DNA of 64,000 bases from Magnaporthiopsis rhizophila (Eukaryota > Ascomycota > Sordariomycetes > Magnaporthales > Magnaporthaceae): the NCBI GenBank assembly GCA_003049465.1, contig PYSS01000048.1, positions 1-64,000 on the forward strand, given 5' to 3'. The position numbers and the translations under genes are program-made. Within the stretch, counting starts at the first letter, position 1. Each line of letters begins with the position of its first letter. The notes beneath the pieces were generated by a model. It had not been told where the DNA came from, did no database searches, and saw only the letters and a list, made by a program, of their open reading frames with translations. Below are positions 10,567-22,865 of this stretch, piece after piece.

Positions 10567-13500
10567 AAGCTCGCAACATTCTCCCATTTTGGCCACTGCC
10601 TAGACGGACGAAGTCTTTCTTGCTTATTGTTGTTGTGTATGTATGTTGCAAATAAAGAAACGGACTGGACTCGAGTTGGCTGGCCGGCTGGGCATGGAGG
10701 CCAAATACGTACATTCAGCCAGCCACTCGACCTCGCTTCTGCTCGCCTAGGCATGTCTTGGGAGGAGGGAAGGTCTAGATGCTCTTTTTGCCCTGCACCA
10801 TGGCAAAGAACACAATTGACCAGGGAAAAAAAATGAACCTAGAAAGGGGGTGTCAGTAGAAAACAGCAGAGAATGGAAATACCCACGCCTCACACATCGG
10901 CATGATGCGCTCTACTCCCCGAAACTCGAGGGCTTGGCGGCGTTGAGAGACGTGATAGGAGCTGCGGACGAGGTGACATGTTTACTGATCGTTTGGGCCG
11001 CGAGCCGGTTGGTGCTGGTCGTTACGAAAGGATGAAGCGAGGGTGCGAGAATAACAAGGAGAAGGTGGAAATAAGAGAGGGGCTTTGGATAACAGAGGAG
11101 GAGGAGCAGAGGGGAAGGCGTCTCCGCCGGCGCCTGATCGACGAACCAGTGAAGCAACACTTGGCAGTGGCGAGCGAACCCCCTCTTCTTCACCGGCCTC
11201 ATCTAAAATAGAAGAGCACACATTGAGGCAACATCTAGGGTGCCGCGGGTGGAGTTGAGCCGACTCTTGGCACTTGACGACGGGAGTGGCGCTGCGCGTC
11301 CCCATGGCTCACCATCCTTTGGCTCCAAGAAACGCCTTCCGGCCCGTGTCTGATACTATCGTGTTGCAGGACACGGTGTACATGCAGATATGCTTAAACG
11401 AGAAAGACACATAAAAAAAGGTAAATGCAATATAACGAGATACTACGATGCAATGAAAACCACACAAAGCAGCCCAAGGTTTTCTGCGGGCCTGCGTCTC
11501 GCCTCAGCGCCACGGATCAGACGTCGGTGAGCTTTAACGAATATGAGCTGCATACATTGATGGCGGTTTCTGCTGGCAGCTCTCGGCGACGGGAGTCTTC
11601 ATCCACCTCATCCCTAATTGTTTGTATTTTGGGTGTGTGGTGGGTGCCCGGGTAGAGAAGAAAGGCGATGCAGAAAAGAGGGTCTGGGTTGCAATTATGG
11701 GAGGAGCATCAGAGCCCGGCAGCGACTTCCGTCTCGCGGATTATATGGGGCACTATAGCGGAGGATCCATGGGATGCACCATCTTCATCACCGCCCTCTC
11801 CACCTCTGTCTCTCTCTCCACCTTTCGCTCTCTGTCTTTCAAAAGAAAGATTTCCATCCAACACCCCTCCATTCCGCGTCAATTGTGACAGATCAGCGCC
11901 CGCACCGATGGATGGAGGACGCTTGATTAAATTCTCCGTCACACCCAAAGAAAAGGAGGTGAGGGGAGCGCAGGGGGGCGTGGGCGAATGGCCAAGGTTA
12001 TGCCTATTCTGGCTGAAATGCAATGTCACCCTCTTTTTTTCTTCTTTCCAATTCTCCTCCACCCTCCATCCCCAACCGAGCCTTGGCTCGCCTGTCGGGA
12101 GGACGGGAACGGAGGGGGGAAGGGATTCTCCAACGATAAAAAGCAACTCTGGTGCGGGGAGAGAGAGATGGAGAAGGAGGCATTGGAAACGGGGCCCCCG
12201 GGTGTTTTGGTTTTGCACATCGAAGGGGCAAAAAGATAGACAGGTCCAGTTACCTCCCCTTACACTAACGTAGATCAATACTCAGCGCATCTCTGCAACA
12301 CGCCCTCACATGCCGGCTCCCGTCGCAAAAATGCCACCTCAATCCGGCATCTCTGCCCGCCGTATAATCTGCCAATTTCTGAGTCCGCCATCCACATTGG
12401 CCGACGATTTCGCACGCCCCTCGGCCGGACAGGGCCGCCCACAAAAAGCCCGCCTTTTCCCCTACCTGTACAGTATGTATGGATCCAAGCGAGGGTGGTG
12501 TGGTATCAATGGATATTGCCGCCGCGTCTCCTCCCCATCCTCACCCTCCGCCTCCTATCAGTCCCCAACGTTACCAGCCTCGAGATCCGGCCACCAACCC
12601 GGGGTGTGTGTGTGCAATGGTGGTGTGTGAAATGATGAGATGCGGCTGGACTATACCCCTTCTGGCCATCCCGAGGAGGTTCTTCTTCAAATGGATACCA
12701 CCTACCTCGACGGATGCGGGGTAGCTTCTCGGCCTCGGCCCCTTGGCCCTTTATCGCCTTCCCGGACCTGGGCCGATCTCCATGCAGGCCGAGCTTTTTT
12801 GTCGCATCGCTAGCGCGCTTCTTCTTTTTCCTTACTTACCCCAACTGCGGATGATGTGTGCACCACCGGTAACACACACAACCCGAGAGCCCCGGTCGTA
12901 ACCCCAGACACCCTGGTCAATGGGGTGGTGGTAGTGGAGGGAATGGACGCGGCATCTCGCGCCGCTGCCGCTGAGGACGGTGACGACGAGAGGGAGGGCT
13001 GCCTAACCTCCCTAGGTACGTAGATCGTTTGATGTCATCCTCACCGGCCTCGCTTGCTAGAAAATCCTCCTGGGCATTCAACCTGCCTATCCTCCGAACC
13101 GTATCGGAAAGCGAAAACGGGGGGCGGGGAAAAGGACCAAGCCGCTCCGTGTTCCCGGATGGTGAATGGGTACCAGGTAGGTAGTGGGTGGAGGAAGGGA
13201 AAAGAGAGACAATAGAAAACGAAAGAAGGAATGCCATACATCACGATAACGAGATGAACGGTGCCTGACGTCAACGACTTCAACTCCCTTATCGGCCACG
13301 ACAAAAGAGCCCGGATCGATAAACAACTCAGATAGGAGCCTACAGTGCGGGCCACTCTATAATAGATTGAGCCTAGAAGGCCTGGCCCAATCCTGACCAT
13401 ATCCAAGCCGTCCGCGGTTCGGATGGACATGTGTAGACGCAAACCAATCTAACCGGTCAACCAACCAAAGTCTTGGCCATCCCCATACCGGTGTGCCAGG

Positions 13501-13854
13501 GGGGACGCAGATACGGGCTGGCTTGTCTGTTGAGTAAACAGGCCGGCCGCGTGTTGCCTCGAGGCAAGGTATTGGGATACGTATGTTTCAGCGTTAGCGT
13601 TCCTTCCTATCCATTTTTTTTTATCTACACAGGCGTCAACGCTGATTAGACGGACTTAGCTTACGACCTCCAGCCAGCCATGATGGCCACGCGAGGCTGT
13701 GAAACCCCATGCGGTGCGCCCGTGGCGTTTCGCCTCGGCGTCGTCCGCGCCGTGCTGCCGCCAGTGTGATCCTCTGCGGTGAGAGGAGGAGACGGTTTGA
13801 TTCGCTGGGCTCGGCATCACTCGTTATCCATGCCGTGCAACATTCTCAAGGGTG

Positions 13855-13905
13855 TTGTGTGTGGTGTGTGCGTGTGTGGCGTGGTGTGGTGTGGTGTGGT
13901 AGGTA
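13855..13905. repeat. GTGTG / GTGTGGT simple repeat
   Basis: Imperfect run of GTGTGT and GTGGT units ending in GGTAGGTAGG, in the gene-free stretch left of creA. Confidence 0.75.
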
Positions 13906-16825
13906 GGAGGTGGGAGCAGAGCACGTCTGTTGCCCCAAAGCTCAGCATCCAATACCGGGATCAAATATGACAAGTCACTTATCCCTCGAGGGACAAAGGG
14001 GTAAAGTGAGGGGAAAAACTCTCGCCTCTACGCAGAGTCGAGCAGCTTGTTTTTGCTCACTTGTCCCTTTTCGCCGTCTCGATACGCGACACCTTGGCCC
14101 GGTCTTCAATCACACATCCATCATGCAATCGGCGGGCCCCAACTCGCCACTGCTAAGGCAGTGGCGAGCACACACACGGCGTGAGAGACGGGCATTTCAG
14201 ACCAATCGATCTTCGGCCCCGGCCACACGCCCAGCCAGCCAGTCACTTCAACTCGGTCCGGCCTTTCCAAGACCCCAATATAGATTGCCCAGTGCCCTCC
14301 CCGCCCCCGGTCGATGACACAAGGATCGATGAATGGGGATAAGAGGGGAGAGGTGGATAAATGAAGCGCCGGGGTGGTTGCTGCCACCCACTTGGTTGGA
14401 ACCATTGGTTGCTCAATATATTTGGCGGGTTGCTTCGAGCGGACGCCTACATGGCCGCCGCACTGCAAGCTCGGTGCTGCTATCCGTCTTCATTGATCCT
14501 CCAAGGCTGTCGTTCTTGGCAAGCCAGCCCGCGAGGTGCTGCTGCGAGGCCGTCGTCGCAACCATTCCTTTTCGCCCAGACAGCAGCCGTGGCCCTGAAG
14601 GGGGTGCAAGGGCCGTCGTGGCTGGTGGAATGGGAGTTTTGCCAGGCGAGAGGAGGGGGTTGTACGCCCGGTGAGCAAAGCCAAGGGATGGATATAGATG
14701 CAGCCGACAGTGGCCTGCTCTCGTAATGTGATTTGATCACACTGGCCTGATTTCCCGACCACACACGGCTGTGGGAGCGATGGAAAAGCAACACAGTCAG
14801 TCCCAGACGGCCGAGGTGCTCCTGTTTCAAGGATGTTCGCGTTACGCCGCAGGAAACCACCATGGTAAGCGAGACCGAAAGATATGACCGGGCGAATCCT
14901 CTCGGAGCGCATAAATCAAGGGGGTGACAATCCTCTTTTGCCAGCCCCCGCTCAGCCTGTGTGTTGACCGTGCTCAGCAACTGCAGGACTACCTGGGCGT
15001 GCTCCGGGGAAGCACTGGAAGGATTCCCGGCCGGCGCGGGGGACCTTGGCGGGGAGACGGGGTAAAGCCGCCAGAGGCAAAAAAAGAAAAGGAGCGTCGC
15101 AATGGAGGCGGTTGAAAGATGGGAAACCGTGTTTTCAACCGGGGCCTGGTGCGCAGCCGAGTACATCAGGCGTTATTAGCGAGGCCGGTGAAGAATATGA
15201 GCAGCAGCGAGTGTGTCGGCAATGAAATCCGGGCCTGAACCGGTGGTGAGGGGAGCGAGGCAGCCCGACCGGTGGTAGGTCTTCTCGTCACCTCGTTTAC
15301 GTGTGTGCTAGATATTTCTCCGTCGTTCGGTCGCCACTGGGTACCTACCTACCCGTCTCGGGGGTATGGAACGGCGGGGCCAGGGCCGAGGAGGAGAAGG
15401 ATACCATGATGGTTGGACGGCAGGATGGCAGGATCGCTGGCACCTAGCACCAACCTGCATGATGGCGATGCAAACGAGTGCTATGGGGCAAAGGAACAGA
15501 GGGAGGGACCGGTCGAGGCAAACGGATGGAACCATGGTACGCCATCTCTCGGAAGCGAGGCCGAGAAGAGGCGATGCAGAAAAACAATGACGATGGTAGA
15601 TCACGACTCCTGCCAATGGTGGCCTGGAATCGGCCCCTTCATATTGACTCCTCAGTGATGAGTTTTTCGCTCGTACTTAGGCGAGCGAGCCCACGAGCGA
15701 GATGGATATAGCCGGGATTTCATGGACCTGCCGCGAGAGGGCAGAAGGATGGATGGAATGCGACGGTGGCGCCAATTTGTCTTGCATGAGCATAAACAAC
15801 CTACCGACATGCCAAGTGTGTTGATATCCATCTCGACGCCTTCGCAAGCCTCGCCTAGCAGACACGCAAACCAGGCTCGATATTGAGGTCGCAGTCGTCG
15901 GTAGATGAGTAGCAATCGGCCACCCCGCCAGGGAGGGGAACGCAGATAGTGGAGAGTAGGCATCGAGATGGCAATATCTTTCCGCTCGAGCTCCCTGCGA
16001 ATAAGAGGCCAGAGATGGACAGGATAGACAAAAAGGAAGCTAGAGACGCGCGTGCTTGTACATCAAGGCGGCAGAGACGGCAACGCCATGACGGGCGCAA
16101 AACGTCACAACGGGAACAAAGTGCACCCAAGCGATGGTAGCCATCTCGCAAGAGTTGCAGTATGTGCCGCTGCCGCCGCCGTAGCCTGCCGCAGATTCCA
16201 AACAAAGCACATCGAGGCCGAGGGACAAGCAAAGCAAGTAGACGCAGTACCGCAGTGCCTGCCTACCTGAGACAGCCTTATCCAGGTGAGCAGCCAAGAA
16301 CATGAAAGCAGGAGGGAAGGATTGGCGAACCAGAAAAAGAGACAAAAGCCAAACACCTTGAGGGATGGAAAGATAGGCGGCGGCGGCAGAAACGGCATTT
16401 TTCCCGAATCACAGCCCACCGCCGTCCCCAATTGGCCGGTTTGGAGCCCGCTTATCTCGACTGACGAGCGGAAGGGAACGAATGGCATTGGACCTAGGTT
16501 GCCCGGGGTGTGCGTATGTGTGAGTGTTGCCGCCTGATTCGACGGTGCCGATCCAAGGGTGGATGATGTGAGAGAAATTGAGGAAGTGACGAAAAGCGAC
16601 GCCGGTTGACGCCTGCCCGCCCCAACCAAGGGAGCTGAAAGTGCAAAACGGGCTGTGCTCGCTCAATGAATGTGTCAATGTTCTGGCGGCGCGGCACAGT
16701 CAGCCCAGCCTGTTAGGTTTTCCCGTCCTCGGCTGCTGATTTTTGATACGAGGGTGAAAATCTGTGAAGCCACGGTGGCCAACCAACCAGAGGTGTGTGT
16801 GGGGTAATCATGGGGCGCCCACTTC

Positions 16826-16840
16826 TTTTTTTTTTTTTTT
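16826..16840. repeat. T15 homopolymer
   Basis: Run of 15 T in noncoding DNA. Confidence 0.9.
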
Positions 16841-17303
16841 AGGCGGTGCACAGGCCGCCTCCTCTCGTTCCTTCGTTCCTTCCCCCGTGGGGTTCAGTTT
16901 AGGGCCGAGATCACCCCAAGACAATTTGTGTGTGTCTGCCTACAGTAGTTCGCCCTCCCACCGCACACACCACACACCCCCCTGGCTCTTTTCGTTTTAA
17001 TTCCCGCCTTGATCAGGAAGCGAAAAGGAAGGAAGGGCAGGGGCGGTGATCTCTCGGCGTGGGGGTCTCGTATCAACCAGAGCAAACAAAAATCCAGGCC
17101 CCATTGTTCTTGTTCCTTCCCAATACCTATCGTGCCCGAAGAGAGAAACAGCGCCGCGTCGTAGCGTCGTACTCCGAGAAACGTATCGGGAGGACGAGGC
17201 ACTTACTCGACTAGGCACGTCTTGGTTTAATCCTGTCATCTTTCTCAGGCCCGATTTCCCGGGCCACAGCAGCGGTCGTCGGATGGCTGCAGCAAGAGCC
17301 CCC

Positions 17304-17321
17304 AAAAAAAAAAAAAAAAAA
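17304..17321. repeat. A18 homopolymer
   Basis: Run of 18 A in noncoding DNA; no target-site duplication is visible at its ends. Confidence 0.9.
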
Positions 17322-18221
17322 TCACAATGGCATGTGAAGAAAACCCTCCGGCTGGGACAACCCTCACCGTGCATTTTCAGTCCCTACTCAACTGATTCGG
17401 ACATGGCCGGTCTGGGACGGTAGTCCGGTTTTTCTTTTTCTTTTTTTGTCTTCCTCATTCCCGCCTGCCGCCTCGTGATGGTGGGCTTCGAGCACGTCAT
17501 CCGCTCTCAGCCAGGGATCCCATACCACACACAGTGGCCCAGCAGTTTTGGTGGTGCCCCGTTAATTCCCGGTCTCTTTCTCGGCACGCTCGAACCACGA
17601 CTGCGTGGCCGGTCTCGACGACTCGGGATATATGCATGGTCGCGGGGAGGCGGCGAGCTTCGTCGTTCCATGCCCGTCTCCGTATTGCTCTTCCTGACAA
17701 TCGGAAGAGTCGCGCGGATCGATGGGTGTGCATGGTGGGCCTTTGTGCGATAAGGGTGTTGAACTGCTGACGGAGCCTCGTGCCATCGCCAAGATAAGAA
17801 TGGAGATGCAGGCAAATACCCTAGGCCCGCTCACTCCTCGCAAGGACCTACCCAAAGGGAAACATCGTGGGCATCGTTTGGGCGGCACAGCATGGAGCTC
17901 CCCTGCAGCCCTTCCCTCTCCACGTTCTCCGCAGCTCACCCCGGACAGGGACATGATGTTCTTTGTGGGGTGGGGTGGTAGAGACTAAGGCAAGATCGAA
18001 GATGAAGCCGGTATGACCAAGGGGACTTGATCGGAATCGCAAGGAAGGCGGGACATGGATGGCCCTATCTCGAGGTCCTCGGGCCTTGCAAGAGAAAGAG
18101 AGGCCTCAATGACTCGGAGCACGTTTTCTATTGACGATGCGGTTGGCTCGTCATCTGTGGCGGATGACGCATCCCTTCCGGACTCCTCAAAATGGCAGAT
18201 TCCTAGAGGCGACCTAAGAGA

Positions 18222-18249
18222 TGCCACGCCACGCCACGCCACGCCACGA
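18222..18249. repeat. (CCACG)n pentanucleotide tandem repeat
   Basis: About five consecutive GCCAC/CCACG units in noncoding DNA. Confidence 0.85.
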
Positions 18250-19668
18250 CTGCTAGTCTTTGGCTCCATTTTCTTTGCCCGTTATCAGAGACATTCCCCA
18301 CGATTCCTGGTCAGGACGCTGATCCGGCTCAACCCCGTGGCCGTTCCCTCGTGGCCCGATAGCCTAGTCGATTTTTTTTTTTCTCGTGGGGAGACATGTC
18401 ACCAAACCAAAGGCGACAAGGGATGCCCCGTGCTCCTATCGACTGGTTGCTGCTTCTTCCCCAGCTTGTCCAGGACCCCACGCCTCGGGGAAAAAAAGCG
18501 GGCCTGGATAGAACCTCCATTTCTTCGGCGACAATAACAGGAAGCAGAGTCGAGAACGGAAAAGTTACATGACACACCATCGCCCGGAAACCCCGTTTGG
18601 CTTGTCCACCACCAAGGTCACCTCACTCTCCAGTCGCGTCTCACGCCAAGTTTCGTCGTCCTCTAGTTTGTCATTCCCTGCCAAATATCCGATTTGATCT
18701 ACTTGTGCATACCGCATTGTAACCACGACTGCCAGCCTGGCTCGAGCCACTTTTTTGTTGTCTTGCTGGGAACCCAACCCAACGCGGGCTTCTCCGAGGC
18801 GGAGCGATCTTCCTATGTTCCGCCTTGCCTTGCATCCAAGTGTGTCGCGCCATGGATGCTGCGGGCGATATGATAGGGTGATAGGGAGAGAAGACAACAT
18901 GAGCCTGCATTTGTGCCCTTTTCCCAGAGTTGCGGTGAAGGCACAGACATACATACATGCAGGGCGGCGAAAGGCCACGACTGTAGGGGGTGCCCAGCCT
19001 GCAAGCCAGCCAGCCATTCACCATCGACAAAACCCATCTCCCTTCATCTGCCTAACACGACCTGACAAAGCCACCACCATATCCGGCAGACGGCAGGTTC
19101 TGATAGGCTCGAGTTCTCCCTTCGGTGATGAGTGTCAAGAGAACTGATCACGCGAATTGCTTTTTTTTCTCAGCAAGGGAGGCATCCATGTCGAGACTCA
19201 TTCTGCCGTGAAAAGACGCCATGACAAAGGGACAACAATAGTTTTTCTTACATACCATCCACCCCGCGTGGTGGGGGCTCGTAAGATAGGCACAGCGCGC
19301 CGGGACGATTACGAGCTGGGAAAACGCGGTCAAAAGGTGTGGGACATTGGAGCAATAGACCTTTTTCGTTACGATTTATTTATTTATCTTCTCGTCGGTT
19401 TCAGCTGCCAACTCGACAAGTTTGGGCGTATTCATGCATGTTTCGTTTCTTTGCCGAATGGCGAACTGCCGGTAAGCGGGCCGACTTGGAGAGAGAAAGT
19501 TGTTCTTTCTTCCCTTGCCACGCCCACCTTCCATGTCATACAAGCAAGAACCTAGAACCCAGGCGGATGGTGGGGATCGTGTTTGAGATTGGACGAAAAT
19601 CCTCGTTACTGTTACTGTGCGCTTTCACCCGGGGAAAGAAAGGATGGGGCCCCGCACAACCACTACAG

Positions 19669-19690
19669 AAAAAAAAAAAAAAAAAAAAAA
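19669..19690. repeat. A22 homopolymer
   Basis: Run of 22 A in noncoding DNA, no flanking duplication seen. Confidence 0.9.
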
Positions 19691-21491
19691 GCTACGCCGC
19701 TCCGATCCTGTTGGGAACGGACAAGGGCCAATGGATGACATGATGGAGGGTGTGGAAGGAGGCGCCATGACAGCCAGCCCATCAACGTACCTAGACTAGA
19801 CCAGAAAGTACCTGAGGTAAGCAAAGAAAAAGGAAAAGAAAAGGAAAAAATTGCGTGTTCGCATAACAAAGATTAGGGAGGCACGGTAGGTGTGGGCGCA
19901 AATCCCGAGTTTGAGGCAGTGATTCCGCCGCCTGCGCCGCCCCAAGAGAAATTGCGGGTTTGCGCGCGCTGTCGCCGTTGGTCCTGCGCTGCGCTGTGCT
20001 GTGATGTGCTGTGCTTGCTTTGGCCTGACCGCCGCGGCAGCTGTGGCAGTGTTTGTTGGCCACGACCTACATACCGCTACTGTTACCGCCACCCCACCTT
20101 TTACTTCCTCTCACCCCCCAGAAGAAAAAAAAAACTCGACGTCTCGTCATCATCATCGCCCGCCGCTACCGTGCCGCGGCGATTCCGGGGAAGCAACGAC
20201 ATTGGAGGGGAAAAGCGAGCAAGCAAGGGATGAAGGGAGGCTGAGCCGAAGGGGTGTTCGTGGCACACGTCCTGGGGAAAAAAAAAAAAAAACCAGAGAA
20301 AAAAAATGAAAATCGATCCCGGACATCCGGTTGCTCAAAATGTATGGTACATTTTCCGTTGCCTTTCTTTTCCCTTGGCCCGCTCCCAGCAGCAACCGTA
20401 CCGGTAGGGCTCGCCACCCCGGGGAAAGCCTCGTTGTCTTTATTTTGGTTTCGTTTGGCTGCGGGCAAACGGCGAAGAACGATACCCCATTCCGGCCCGG
20501 GATAAAAGAAACCCATGTGAAATCTGGTAAAGTAAAAAGGCAACCTAGCGAATGCGACCCCCCAAGGTAGCCGCGCAAAACCGTCCGCCTTTGGCGCGCG
20601 GGGGAAAAGAGCCGCCCCCCTTTTTTTTTTCTTGCCCTTGTCGTTTTCACAAGGGACGAAATCTGGGGGGAATGAGAGAATTACAGGACCAGCAATACGT
20701 ATCAGTCATAACTAGAACCAGGATGTGCACGGTCACGGAGACGATCGCCAAAGATAGAGTAAAAGTTTTACTCAGATTCTCGTGCTCCTCGGGAGAGGCC
20801 CCATACATTCACAAAAAGGCAGAGGCAAAACGAACCCCTAAAGGTTCGAAAGCCAGCCCCAGCCTAGGCAGGCCTGCTCCCCGAGGAAATTACACCAAAT
20901 TTTTTTGTGAGAAGAGTTTGAGGGAGTCAAGACAGAATAAAAAGACACATTTGGTAGTGGAGAGATAGGGATATGAAAAATAGAAACAAGAAACAAAAAA
21001 AAGGCTTCGCAGATGTCGTGGTTCTGGGAACCCCAAGTTGGCCCAACCCCAGAGGTATAAATCTAACAAAACAAAAAAGTGAATCCCGACGGCCCAGCGA
21101 TGTGTCAGGTCACAAAATCGCTGTCGTGATGGAGAAAATCCCACAAGATGAAATAATAAATCACCTGTCCTAGAAACAAAGAGACCAGGACCGGCAAAAT
21201 TAGGAGAAATTCCTCAACATGTATCGATCCCGAACTGGCAAGTAAGGGCTACAAAGGAAAAAAAAAAAAAAAAGAGAGAAAAAGAAATCGCAAGAGACGC
21301 CGGTTATCCAGTCTAATCCCCATTTCTATCCCAAACACGCAAAGAAGACAGTTTATTTCGTCATCATGCCATACCAAGGGCGTCATGGACAAGAAGGCAG
21401 AAGACACGGAGAAAACAAAACAAAAAAAGCAGTCCGAATCATATCGTGACCACAAATTATTCTCGTGTCTTACTCCTCCGCCAAAACTTGC

Positions 21492-22865
21492 TCACATGCG
21501 GTCCATGAGGTCCCCGCCAGAAATACTGTTGGCGGACGAAGTGCGACCGCTCATGTTGTGGTGGTGGAAGCCGTCGGCAGGCGCGAGCAGGTCGTGGACC
21601 GCAACCTTGGGCACGACCTGGGGCACGGGCAGCTTGCGCTGCGAGCCGTCGGGTCTGCTCATGATGTCGGCGAGCGAGATGCCGCCGGACCTCGAGGGAG
21701 CCTGGGGAGGAGGCGGCGGGCCCGAGGCGTACTGAGCGTCGGCCTGGGGCTCCATCGGGGCCAGGGCGGGCGTCGTGTGGTGCTGCTGCAGGCTGAGCGA
21801 GCGGAACGGCGGGAGCTCGTAGGACGTGGTGCCGGGGTACGACGGACGCAGGCGGGGCGAGTGGGCCGGGGTCGCGAGCGGCGTGTGGTCGGGCGTCGGA
21901 GAGAGCGAGTCGTGCGAGAAGGTGGGAGACGAGGGCGCCGTCGAGTTTGGTGAGTTGGGCCGCGACCGCTTCGGTTGCCTGTACGAGGCGGCGTAGTGGT
22001 CGTCGTGGTCGTCGTGCGAGTGCGACCTAGACATGTGGTAGCCCGACAAGGACGGTAGGTGGCCGCGAGACGGGTTCGAGGTGTGCATGTAGTAAGGGTG
22101 GTGGCGGGCGGCTCCGGGGTGCTGGTGGTGGTGCGGCGGCGGCGGCGCCACCAGGCTTTCCCTTTCGACCTGGTGGGCGGCCTTGGCCAGCATGGCGATA
22201 TCCACGCCGGGGTGGTGGTGGTGGTGCGGAGGCGGAATCGGAGAGCGGTGGTAAGCGTAGGGGCTCGTGTGCGGATTCAAGCCCGAGGTCGGCGTGGCGT
22301 ATGCCGAGTAGGAATGGGGAGGCGACACGTTGGGCGATCCCAGGATCGAGGGAGGTGCCGAGCGGATGGCCTTGGGACCCTGGGGAGGCGGCGGCATCAT
22401 GCTGTCGTGGCCGCCTGGGATCATGGGGTGGTGGCCCTGAGCCTTGGCGCCTCTCCGCGAGTTGGGGTTGTTGTGTATCCTCGAGTGGCGCGTGAGCTCG
22501 TCGGAGCGCGAGAACTTTTTGCTGCAGCCGGGGAACTGGCAGGCATGGGGCTTCTCGCCCGTGTGGGTGCGGATGTGCCTGGTCTGGTGCTCAAGGCGGT
22601 GGAAGGCCTTGTCGCAGAGCGGGCACTTGTAGGGGCGAGGCATCTCCATGTTGGCCGGCTCCGAGGCGGACTGACCGTTTGGCAAAGGCCCGTTGGGGCG
22701 GATGACGGTGACGGCTGCCATGTCTCTTGCCTCTGCTGATGTTGCGGCCGGGGCGGTCTCTGGGGTCACGGGCTGTTGCTGCTGCTGCTGAGCAGACTCC
22801 GGGGGACAGGTAGATTCGGGATTCAGTAGATTGGCAAAACCCACTGAAGACGGTCCGCGTTGCAT
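21492..22865 (-). CDS. creA: carbon catabolite repressor CreA/Cre1 (C2H2 zinc finger)
   Basis: DNA-binding repressor of genes for alternative carbon sources when glucose is present; it binds 5'-SYGGRG-3'. Intronless, 457 aa. Two Mig1-type C2H2 fingers at about 79-101 and 107-131: RPYKCPLCDKAFHRLEH and KPHACQFPGCSKKFSRSDEL, followed by SRIHNNPNSRRG. Other family blocks: N-terminal MQRGPSSVGFANLLNP; AAVTVIRPNGPLP; an acidic stretch SHSHDDHDDHY at 281-291, equivalent to the region carrying a regulatory phospho-serine in Trichoderma Cre1; SPNSTAPSSPTFSHDSLSP at 305-323; TPLATPAHSPRLRP; LPPFRSLSLQ; and the C-terminal ISLADIMSRP repression region. Gln (26-31) and several His runs (around 214-218 and 245-249) are low-complexity insertions. 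The start at 22865 gives the conserved N-terminus. Autoregulation is likely (site cluster at 23547-23696). Confidence 0.97.
   Translation of the reverse strand: MQRGPSSVGFANLLNPESTCPPESAQQQQQQPVTPETAPAATSAEARDMAAVTVIRPNGPLPNGQSASEPANMEMPRPYKCPLCDKAFHRLEHQTRHIRTHTGEKPHACQFPGCSKKFSRSDELTRHSRIHNNPNSRRGAKAQGHHPMIPGGHDSMMPPPPQGPKAIRSAPPSILGSPNVSPPHSYSAYATPTSGLNPHTSPYAYHRSPIPPPHHHHHPGVDIAMLAKAAHQVERESLVAPPPPHHHQHPGAARHHPYYMHTSNPSRGHLPSLSGYHMSRSHSHDDHDDHYAASYRQPKRSRPNSPNSTAPSSPTFSHDSLSPTPDHTPLATPAHSPRLRPSYPGTTSYELPPFRSLSLQQHHTTPALAPMEPQADAQYASGPPPPPQAPSRSGGISLADIMSRPDGSQRKLPVPQVVPKVAVHDLLAPADGFHHHNMSGRTSSANSISGGDLMDRM

Larger units (their letters stand above)
9028..21491. other. 12.5-kb stretch without a supportable gene
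   Basis: Between the Tim21 stop and the creA stop I find no frame with a recognisable domain or a plausible spliced model. The longer frames (for example 14480-15166 minus and 11668-12273 plus) overlap frames on the other strand and read as low-complexity Pro/Arg/Ser sequence. The DNA is of mixed composition, not AT-rich, so it does not look like a RIP-mutated transposon graveyard. It contains many homopolymer runs (T15 at 16826, A18 at 17304, A22 at 19669, A15 at 20278, A16 at 21258) and simple repeats listed separately. It could hold long untranslated regions, noncoding RNAs or cis-regulatory DNA of creA. Confidence 0.55.

Noticed and set aside
14480..15166. 228-codon minus-strand frame
   Set aside because: No domain, no codon-usage signal, overlapped by frames on both strands.
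17304..19690. Poly-A runs as tails of SINE/LINE or processed-gene insertions
   Set aside because: No target-site duplications or upstream element-like sequence could be found next to the runs.
9028..21491. RIP-degraded transposon field
   Set aside because: The base composition is mixed and TpA-rich AT blocks are missing; no transposase or reverse-transcriptase fragments were seen.
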